From: Clostridiales bacterium
Lineage (GTDB): Bacteria; Bacillota; Clostridia; Oscillospirales; Acutalibacteraceae
DNA length: 18,794 nt
Direction of reading: 5' to 3'
Assembly (NCBI GenBank): GCA_012522615.1
Contig: JAAYKB010000182.1
Span: 1-18,794 of the forward strand
Positions 13,715-18,794 of the stretch are shown piece after piece. The translations under genes were made by a program, and so were the position numbers. The notes below the pieces were generated by a model. It searched no databases. It saw nothing but the letters and a program-made list of their open reading frames with translations, and was not told where the DNA came from. Position 1 is the first letter of the stretch, and every line of letters starts with the position of its first letter.

Positions 13715-15475
13715 ATGCCGCTGCCGGATGCTTTTTTGCAGGAATTGATAAGCCGCAATCCGATTGATGATGTTGTTTCCTCCTATGTACGGGTAAAGCG
13801 AAGGGGGCGCAATTCCGTCGGGCTGTGCCCTTTTCACGGAGAGAAAACCCCGTCCTTCACCGTTTACTCCGAAACCTCCTCATTTTATTGCTTTGGCTGC
13901 GGGGCGGGCGGGGATGTAATAACCTTTATCAAAAAAATCGAAAACCTGAGCTATATCGACGCGGTGCGCTTTCTTGCCGACCGGGCGGGACTGAAAATGC
14001 CCGATGAGCATACGGACGATACGATTTCTAAGCTAAGAATGCGTATACTCGAAGCAAACCGCGACGCGGCGCGCTTTTTTCACCAGTGCCTGTATGCTCC
14101 CGAGGGCCGTGTGGGACTTGAATATTATTACAGCCGAGGGTACACGGATCAGACCATAAAACGGTTTGGGCTCGGATACGCTCCGGACAGCTTTCATGCG
14201 CTGCTTGATTATATGAGAAAAAAGAAATATAACGATGACGAGTTAAAAGCGGCCTTTCTTGTCGCCAAAAGCAGCCGAACCGGCAATTATTACGACATTT
14301 TTCGCAACCGTGTTATAATACCAATCATAGATATAAGGGGCAGTGTGATAGCCTTCGGAGGACGGGTGCTTGATGATTCAAAGCCAAAATATATCAACAC
14401 ATCCGACACATTAGTCTTTAAAAAGACAAACGGTTTATTTGCCCTGAATTTTGCCAAGGCTTCCAAAGAAAACAGCCTGATTCTGTGCGAGGGATATATG
14501 GATGTCATCGCCCTGCATCAGGCCGGATTTACAAACTCTGTTGCGGCGCTCGGTACTTCGTTTACCGAGGAACATGCAAGGTTGGTTGCCCGATATGCAA
14601 GCGAGGCCATTCTGGTTTTCGATTCCGATTCCGCCGGAAAGAAAGGTGCCCAGCGTGCGATATCGCTTCTGAGGAAAACGGGTATGCATATACGCGTCAT
14701 TACAATACCGAACGGAAAGGACCCTGACGAATTCATAAAAACGTACGGCGCCGAGAGGTTTAAGCTGCTGATTGACCGGTCCTCGAATGATATTGAATAC
14801 CAGCTTATTGAGCTTGGCAGGATGCATTCATTGGATACCACCGACGGGCGTGTATCATATCTAAGAGAAGCGGCTATACTTTTATCGAGGCTCAACAACC
14901 CGATTGAAAGGGATGTATATGCCGGAAAGCTGTCTGCAGAGCTCTCTGTGAGCAAGCAGGCGATATTGGACCAGATAAGCCGTTATCAAAAATCGGATAT
15001 TAAAAAGCATCAAAAGCAGGAGCTGTCCCATGCGGTTAAGCAGTCCGAGGGCGTAATGCGGAAGGTGAATCCGCAGGCGGCGACCCATCTTCGGGCGGCG
15101 AGGGCGGAGGAAGGTTTGCTTGGCCTTTTGATTCTTCATCCCGATTTTATCAAGTCTGTTTCGCAGAGACTAAACCCCGAATCCATGGTTACCGACTTTA
15201 ATAAAGGGCTTTACGAGCGCCTGCTAAGCCGGTTTAATGAGGGACAATTAATCGATCTTGCGTTTTTGTCATCCGACTATGAAGACGACGAAATGGCATA
15301 CATCTCAAGAATGGTGCAAAACGCACGCGAAAATGTCTGCACAACCGAGCTGGCCGCCGAATATGCCGATATTATAAAAAATGAGCATAGTATGCTGGCA
15401 TTCAATAATCCCGACCAATTGCCGGAGGACAAAATCAACGAGATGCTTGATGTTCTGAGGTCTCAAAGAAAGTAA
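13715..15475 (+). CDS. dnaG: DNA primase
   Basis: Makes RNA primers at the replication fork with the DnaB-type helicase. The 586 residues show the CHC2 zinc domain with C38, H41, C59 and C62 (GLCPFHGEKTPSF, YCFGCGAGGD). The RNA-polymerase core follows, with the Toprim metal residues Glu259 (LCEGYMDVIALHQ) and Asp303/Asp305 (LVFDSDSAGKKGAQ). The helical C-terminal helicase-binding region starts at about residue 430. ATG 13715 is preceded by AAGGAGG (13701-13707), 7 bases away. It is followed by sigA 75 bases downstream, the classical macromolecular synthesis operon pairing, here without rpsU. Confidence 0.97.
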   Translation: MPLPDAFLQELISRNPIDDVVSSYVRVKRRGRNSVGLCPFHGEKTPSFTVYSETSSFYCFGCGAGGDVITFIKKIENLSYIDAVRFLADRAGLKMPDEHTDDTISKLRMRILEANRDAARFFHQCLYAPEGRVGLEYYYSRGYTDQTIKRFGLGYAPDSFHALLDYMRKKKYNDDELKAAFLVAKSSRTGNYYDIFRNRVIIPIIDIRGSVIAFGGRVLDDSKPKYINTSDTLVFKKTNGLFALNFAKASKENSLILCEGYMDVIALHQAGFTNSVAALGTSFTEEHARLVARYASEAILVFDSDSAGKKGAQRAISLLRKTGMHIRVITIPNGKDPDEFIKTYGAERFKLLIDRSSNDIEYQLIELGRMHSLDTTDGRVSYLREAAILLSRLNNPIERDVYAGKLSAELSVSKQAILDQISRYQKSDIKKHQKQELSHAVKQSEGVMRKVNPQAATHLRAARAEEGLLGLLILHPDFIKSVSQRLNPESMVTDFNKGLYERLLSRFNEGQLIDLAFLSSDYEDDEMAYISRMVQNARENVCTTELAAEYADIIKNEHSMLAFNNPDQLPEDKINEMLDVLRSQRK

Positions 15476-15550
15476 TATGCAAACTGTTTTTGCAATATAT
15501 TAATAAAAAAATAAAAAGCGGAAAAGAAATATTAAGAAAGAGGAAAACTA

Positions 15551-16807
15551 ATGAGCAACCATATGCAAAATCTGCCGGAAGAAGATATTTTTGACGAACA
15601 GGAAGAAGGGGCTACTATAGAAACCGCAGAAATAAACTCTTCTCAATCCGGAAATACGCCAAAAGAGTCTGAAACGGCCGCGGCAACGCAGGAAAACGCC
15701 GCAAACGGCGCGACCGCAAAAAAAGACCGCAAGACTATTATACGCGAACTGATTGAACTGGGGCGTGCCAAGGGTAAGCTGACGACCCAGGAAATACTGG
15801 ATGCGCTTGAGGATATCGAATTTGATCCTGAGCAGATGGATAAAATTTATGATATGCTCGAGTCGCAAAATATTGAAATAGTCGATGATTTTGAGTCCGA
15901 GGTTTTTTCGGATATTGATTTTGCGCTTGAAACGCCGGAAACGGATGATATTGATGTTTCCTCCAATGTCGAAGGCATTGCGATTGACGACCCGGTAAAG
16001 GTATATCTGAAGGAAATCGGGCGGGTTCCGCTGCTTACTCCGGAAGAGGAGATTGAGCTTGCAATCAGGATTACCGACGGTGACGAATATGCCAGAAAAC
16101 GCTTGTCGGAGGCCAATCTCAGGCTTGTCGTAAGCATCGCAAAGCGTTATGTGGGACGGGGCATGCAGTTCCTTGACCTTATTCAGGAAGGAAACCTCGG
16201 TCTTATCAAGGCTGTGGAAAAATTCGATTACACCAAGGGATTCAAGTTCTCGACCTATGCGACATGGTGGATTCGTCAGGCAATCACACGCGCCATTGCC
16301 GATCAGGCGCGCACGATAAGGATTCCCGTCCATATGGTTGAAACCATCAATAAGGTGAAAAAGGTTTCGAGTCAGCTCCTGCATAAAAACGGTCATGAGC
16401 CTACCGCCGAGGAGATTTCGGAGGAGCTTGATATGGCGGTTGATAAGGTGCGTGAAATCATGCGTGTCGCGCAGGAGCCGGTTTCTCTTGAAACGCCTAT
16501 CGGTGAGGAGGAGGACAGCCATCTCGGCGACTTTATTCCCGATGATGACGCCCCCGCGCCCGCAGACGCGGCGTCCCACACCCTGCTTAAAGAACAGCTG
16601 GGTGATGTTTTATCAACCCTTACCGCTAGGGAGGAAAAGGTCTTAAAGCTCCGTTTTGGTCTTGAGGACGGACGTCCCCGCACGCTGGAGGAGGTCGGTA
16701 GGGAGTTTGACGTAACGCGTGAACGCATACGTCAAATCGAGGCGAAAGCCCTCCGCAAGCTGCGCCATCCCAGCAGAAGCAAGAAGCTTAAGGACTTTCT
16801 CGAATAA
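15551..16807 (+). CDS. sigA: RNA polymerase primary sigma factor (SigA/RpoD)
   Basis: The housekeeping sigma factor. The 418 residues begin with an acidic, Glu/Asn/Ala-rich extension (1-55) and region 1.1. Region 1.2 starts near residue 146 (DDPVKVYLKEIGRVPLLTP). Region 2 has ANLRLVVSIAKRYVGRGM, FLDLIQEGNLGLIKAVEKFD and the -10 reading stretch FSTYATWWIRQAITRAIADQ. Region 3 is ETINKVKKVSSQL onward, and region 4 spans 358-418 with the -35 helix RTLEEVGREFDVTRERIRQI. ATG 15551 has AGAGGA about 6 bases upstream. The AT-rich 75-base gap after dnaG shows no clear promoter, so it is probably cotranscribed with dnaG. Confidence 0.97.
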   Translation: MSNHMQNLPEEDIFDEQEEGATIETAEINSSQSGNTPKESETAAATQENAANGATAKKDRKTIIRELIELGRAKGKLTTQEILDALEDIEFDPEQMDKIYDMLESQNIEIVDDFESEVFSDIDFALETPETDDIDVSSNVEGIAIDDPVKVYLKEIGRVPLLTPEEEIELAIRITDGDEYARKRLSEANLRLVVSIAKRYVGRGMQFLDLIQEGNLGLIKAVEKFDYTKGFKFSTYATWWIRQAITRAIADQARTIRIPVHMVETINKVKKVSSQLLHKNGHEPTAEEISEELDMAVDKVREIMRVAQEPVSLETPIGEEEDSHLGDFIPDDDAPAPADAASHTLLKEQLGDVLSTLTAREEKVLKLRFGLEDGRPRTLEEVGREFDVTRERIRQIEAKALRKLRHPSRSKKLKDFLE

Positions 16808-16835
16808 TAATTTCAGAAAGGGCAAGGGTCTTGAT

Positions 16836-17261
16836 ATGCATATAAATCTTGAATCGGATTACGCCGTAAGAATTGTTCATTGTCTTGCAACCGAAGTCGG
16901 TTCCGGCAATCTTGACGCCGACAGACGGCTTGACGCACAGACGATTGCCGAACGAACCTCGGTTTCCCTGCGCTTCACCCTGAAAATCATGCGCAAGCTT
17001 GTGGCGGCAGGGATTGTTAAGTCTTATAAAGGAGCCCGGGGCGGTTATACCCTTTCACGCCTGCCGCGGGATATTACTCTGCGGCAGGTAATAGAGGCGG
17101 TTGAAGGCCCCTACAGATTCAGCCGTTGCATGGACGGTGATTATAGCTGCAACTGCAATACGACATCGGAATGTCCCTTCCGCTCGGTTTTTGATGAAGT
17201 GACAAGGCTTGTTACGAATAAGCTTGATGAAATCAGTTTTGATACCCTTTCCGCCCGCTGA
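16836..17261 (+). CDS. Rrf2-family transcriptional regulator, likely iron-sulfur
   Basis: A 141-residue DNA-binding protein. The winged helix-turn-helix is at the N-terminus (MHINLESDYAVRIVHCL, QTIAERTSVSLRFTLKIM, then the wing YKGARGGYTLSRLPRDI). The sensor segment has four cysteines, C98, C105, C107 and C113 (CMDGDYSCNCNTTSECP), which fits the [Fe-S] ligand region of IscR/NsrR/CymR relatives, though spacing differs from E. coli IscR. I start it at ATG 16836, with AAGGG 7 bases upstream. An in-frame extension runs back into sigA and is a shadow. It lies 28 bases after sigA, with no promoter visible between, so it may be transcribed with sigA. Its targets (iron-sulfur assembly, cysteine metabolism or nitrosative stress) cannot be told from this window. 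Confidence 0.9.
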   Translation: MHINLESDYAVRIVHCLATEVGSGNLDADRRLDAQTIAERTSVSLRFTLKIMRKLVAAGIVKSYKGARGGYTLSRLPRDITLRQVIEAVEGPYRFSRCMDGDYSCNCNTTSECPFRSVFDEVTRLVTNKLDEISFDTLSAR

Positions 17262-17290
17262 GCTTTATACATAAAACGCGACCCGCATAA

Positions 17291-17308
17291 AATACGAAAA
17301 ACCGTATT
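17291..17308 (+). terminator. Weak hairpin after the Rrf2 gene
   Basis: AATACG (17291-17296) pairs with CGTATT (17303-17308) around a 6-base loop, 30 bases after the stop. No U-tract follows; tentative. Confidence 0.3.
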
Positions 17309-17315
17309 ATTAGTG

Positions 17316-17344
17316 TTGCCATATGAGCGGATTTGTGCTAATAT
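17316..17344 (+). promoter_or_regulatory. Sigma-A promoter of tRNA-Leu
   Basis: TTGCCA (17316-17321), 17-base spacer, TAATAT (17339-17344), extended -10 TG at 17336-17337. The expected start near 17351 leaves about 54 bases of 5' leader. Confidence 0.65.
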
Positions 17345-17404
17345 ATCAGGGCGTTGTTTTCTGCATGGAACAATGATTTGCAGGGCAGGCACAACATGAA
17401 ATAT

Positions 17405-17487
17405 GCGGGTGTGGCGGAATTGGCAGACGCGCCAGACTTAGGATCTGGTGGATATCCGTGCAGGTTCAAATCCTGTCACCCGCACCA
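17405..17487 (+). tRNA. tRNA-Leu, anticodon UAG, CCA encoded
   Basis: The acceptor stem GCGGGTG (17405-17411) pairs with CACCCGC (17477-17483), followed by discriminator A and encoded CCA (17485-17487). The anticodon stem CCAGA/TCTGG (17432-17436 / 17444-17448) encloses CTTAGGA, with anticodon TAG at 17439-17441. A class II long variable arm (GGATATCC) and a T-arm CAGG-TTCAAAT-CCTG complete it. This is a class II tRNA reading CUA (and by wobble other CUN). It has its own promoter and terminator. Confidence 0.97.
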
Positions 17488-17489
17488 AA
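17476..17489 (+). repeat. Direct repeat, copy 1 (3' end of tRNA-Leu)
   Basis: The 14 bases TCACCCGCACCAAA are shared exactly with 18652-18665. They span the last T-arm base, the 3' acceptor strand, the CCA and two further As, the usual place for a site-specific integration crossover. Confidence 0.7.
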
Positions 17490-17506
17490 GGATGGAAGTT
17501 GGACAC

Positions 17507-17544
17507 AAGTCACGCACCGACCTTGGTGCGTGGCTTTTTCTTTT
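17507..17544 (+). terminator. Intrinsic terminator after tRNA-Leu
   Basis: Stem 17507-17518 / 17525-17536 (12 pairs, one G-T; core CACGCACC/GGTGCGTG) with a 6-base loop, then TTTTTCTTTT. It starts 20 bases after the tRNA CCA. A perfect palindrome CCCAGCGCTGGG (17548-17559) with a further T-run follows. Confidence 0.88.
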
Positions 17545-17673
17545 ATACCCAGCGCTGGGAAGTCATCTTTTTTATCAGCGAATCATAAAAAATGAGAGGG
17601 AAAAGTCAAAGGCGATATCCTCTTATTTGTTTATATATCAATAATGCAGGGACTTGAAGGGATCGTAGTGACC

Positions 17674-17718
17674 GACAGTCCGGCGGATTGTCAGTGAGTT
17701 ATGAATACTCATTTTTTA
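17674..17718 (+). terminator. Two adjacent small hairpins ending in a T-run
   Basis: The first is GACAGTCC/GGATTGTC (17674-17681 / 17685-17692, one G-T). The second is TGAGT/ACTCA (17695-17699 / 17707-17711), followed by TTTTTT. The second is terminator-like but short. They sit just upstream of the promoter at 17721 and could insulate the next gene. Confidence 0.4.
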
Positions 17719-17720
17719 TA

Positions 17721-17749
17721 TTGTGAAATCGAGTAATACATGTTAAAAT
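17721..17749 (+). promoter_or_regulatory. Sigma-A promoter of the membrane/TPR-like gene
   Basis: TTGTGA (17721-17726), 17-base spacer, TAAAAT (17744-17749), extended -10 TG at 17741-17742. Confidence 0.6.
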
Positions 17750-17788
17750 TCATCAAACGATAATCTAAAATTTTAGGAGACTTAGCAT

Positions 17789-18589
17789 ATGTTTTTAACA
17801 CGAAAAGCACTCAAAAAGATCCGGCTTTTGATAGGTACATATTTCGCTTTAGGTGCGCTTTCCTTTGTTATAGCGGTTATATTCAAATTATTTAGTATAG
17901 AAAACAAGTTTATAATCATTCTTGGCTTTGTGTGTTTTCTTCTTGGCGTTTTTTTTGGCAAAATCGGTCGATACTCTGAGGGAAAAGGCAAATTGATTAA
18001 TATTGGTAACAAACTTGTTAATCATCAGTTGCGTCCTGCCGAATTTATACATCTGTATGAAGAAAAGCGTGATTCTTCTGAAAATGTTGTATCCAAACCT
18101 GACTTTGATGTTTTAATATTGGTGGTAACAGCATATGATGCTTTGGGAGATACCGAACGTGAACTTGAAACCCTTGAAAAAATGCTTTCCATTGCTTCCG
18201 AGAAGAAAAAGCCTTTTGTAAACCTTCTGAAATCCTCTGTGTTGTTCAGTATAGGAAAAATAGAAGAGGCCGAACAACTTTTCGGCGAAGTGCAAAATAG
18301 GAAAATGGATCCGATAACAAAAATGATGTCTGATATAATCCTAAAAAGTGATCGGGCTATGGCGCTTGGCGATTACAAGATTGCGGAAATACATAGCAAA
18401 CAACAACTCGCTCAAACTTTTCCGAAGAATACACCGCTTTCTCTTCTTGATATTCATTTTAGATTAGCTAAGATTTATTATAAGACCGGACGTTTGGATG
18501 AAGCAAAAAATCATTATAACTATTGCGTTGAAAATGGTGGTGAAACGGCCATCAAATCAGAAGCTGCAAATATGTTAAAATTTTTATAA
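17789..18589 (+). CDS. Membrane-anchored protein with TPR-like helical repeats, unknown function
   Basis: A 266-residue protein of no recognised family. Two hydrophobic segments (about 13-32 and 41-57) form an N-terminal membrane hairpin, after a short basic start (RKALKKIR). The rest is helical and cytosolic by the positive-inside rule. TPR-like repeats are visible: VVTAYDALGDTERELETLEK, then FSIGKIEEAEQLFGEVQ, then LAKIYYKTGRLDEAKNHYNY near the C-terminus. Such repeats bind partner proteins, so a membrane scaffold role is the most that can be inferred. ATG 17789 has AGGAGA about 8 bases upstream and a good promoter. It is AT-rich relative to the core genes and lies inside the tRNA-end repeats. 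Confidence 0.8.
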   Translation: MFLTRKALKKIRLLIGTYFALGALSFVIAVIFKLFSIENKFIIILGFVCFLLGVFFGKIGRYSEGKGKLINIGNKLVNHQLRPAEFIHLYEEKRDSSENVVSKPDFDVLILVVTAYDALGDTERELETLEKMLSIASEKKKPFVNLLKSSVLFSIGKIEEAEQLFGEVQNRKMDPITKMMSDIILKSDRAMALGDYKIAEIHSKQQLAQTFPKNTPLSLLDIHFRLAKIYYKTGRLDEAKNHYNYCVENGGETAIKSEAANMLKFL

Positions 18590-18651
18590 AGGTACTGTAG
18601 AGCTTTATTTGCCGTATAGCTTACACAGGCTGCTTTTTCAAACAACACAAC

Positions 18652-18665
18652 TCACCCGCACCAAA
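18652..18665 (+). repeat. Direct repeat, copy 2 (orphan tRNA-Leu 3' end)
   Basis: Exact 14-base match to 17476-17489. The sequence before it (CAACACAAC) does not resemble a T-arm, so no second tRNA is present; the hairpin at 18661 follows at once. Confidence 0.7.
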
Positions 18666-18704
18666 ACAAAAATCCTGTCGAATTTATTCGACAGATTGTT
18701 TTGG
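18661..18704. terminator. Long interrupted inverted repeat, terminator-like
   Basis: The inner stem CTGTCGAA/TTCGACAG (18675-18682 / 18687-18694) has a TTTA loop, and outer arms CCAAAACAA/TTGTTTTGG (18661-18669 / 18696-18704) add nine pairs after short unpaired bases. It directly follows the orphan tRNA end, where a tRNA terminator would be expected. Confidence 0.6.
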
Positions 18705-18794
18705 ATAATGAAGTCGCTTGCGCTGACGAATAATGGATAATTAAACAATCTAAATAAGAGTACAAAAAGAAACGACAATCCTTCGTTAAAAAGA
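18705..18794. other. Right end of window, no gene seen
   Basis: Ninety AT-rich bases without a coding frame. They include GTCGCTTGCGCTGAC and TAATGGATAATTA, which resemble the ends of short non-coding repeats seen in clostridia, but this cannot be confirmed here. Confidence 0.3.

Larger units (their letters stand above)
17490..18665 (+). mobile_element. Possible tRNA-bounded insertion, about 1.2 kb, no integrase
   Basis: The segment between the tRNA 3' end and its distal 14-bp copy is AT-rich (about 23-43% GC in lines counted) and holds one unrecognised gene. This is the geometry left by tRNA-targeted integration: the tRNA is whole, and the displaced original 3' end is at the far side together with a tRNA-type terminator. 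No integrase or excision gene is present, so it would be a decayed or tiny element. A deleted second tRNA could explain the repeat too. Confidence 0.4.

Noticed and set aside
15548..16579. 343-codon minus-strand open frame
   Set aside because: It is antisense to sigA along its whole length, shows no family features and has no ribosome binding site; it arises from the codon bias of sigA.
17354..17644. 96-residue open frame containing GVAELADAPDLGSGG
   Set aside because: It is the well-known false translation of a tRNA-Leu gene; the tRNA structure explains the sequence completely.
10605..18731. Shared 11-mer CGCTGACGAAT (complement of 10605-10615 and 18721-18731), suggesting a dispersed repeat
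   Set aside because: The match does not extend beyond a few flanking bases, and 11-base matches are expected by chance in a window of this size.
1..18794. CRISPR array, toxin-antitoxin pair, restriction system or phage genes
   Set aside because: No regularly spaced repeats and no recognisable domains of those systems on either strand.

Overview
The window looks like a chromosomal segment of a spore-forming, low-to-moderate GC Firmicute, most likely a gut-type clostridium (Clostridia, Oscillospirales-like). The reasons are the gene orders tilS-hpt-ftsH and dgt-dnaG-sigA, a cotJABC spore-coat operon, strong AGGAGG-type ribosome binding sites, frequent TTG/GTG starts, and sigma-A promoters that often carry an extended -10 TG. 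The taxonomic placement is inference; no rRNA gene is present.

Layout. Positions 1-3428 (+): the 3' part of tilS, then hpt and ftsH. A 17-bp perfect hairpin (3441-3478) separates ftsH from the convergent ilvB-ilvN-ilvC operon (6708 to 3493, minus), which has a textbook sigma-A promoter at 6768-6796 and no room for a T-box leader. Next on the minus strand is cotJA-cotJB-cotJC (7943 to 6895); cotJA is only 53 codons and overlaps cotJB by ATGA. On the plus strand follow an O-acetylhomoserine sulfhydrylase-like PLP enzyme (8243-9523), two AT-rich small genes that are diverged copies of each other (9583-10324), about 400 bases without a convincing gene, an atypical phosphoribosyltransferase (10803-11444), rpmE (L31), a YigZ/IMPACT protein, dgt, dnaG, sigA and an Rrf2-family regulator. 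The right end has a tRNA-Leu(UAG) with its own promoter and terminator, then an AT-rich segment with one membrane/TPR-like gene, then a 14-bp copy of the tRNA 3' end at 18652-18665.

How the genes work together. Most of the window is core housekeeping: tRNA-Ile lysidine modification, purine salvage, membrane proteolysis, the first branched-chain amino acid steps, sulfur assimilation into homocysteine, ribosomal protein L31, dNTP control, primer synthesis and the primary sigma factor. The accessory parts are the tandem small paralogues at 9.6-10.3 kb and the tRNA-bounded segment at 17.5-18.7 kb. I do not see a complete new defence or mobile system. The items most worth a second look are the tRNA-end duplication, a calcium-loop motif in the external domain of FtsH, a Leu at the usual Trp site of the acetohydroxyacid synthase, a phosphoribosyltransferase whose PRPP loop lacks its acidic pair, and the unrecognised tandem paralogues.
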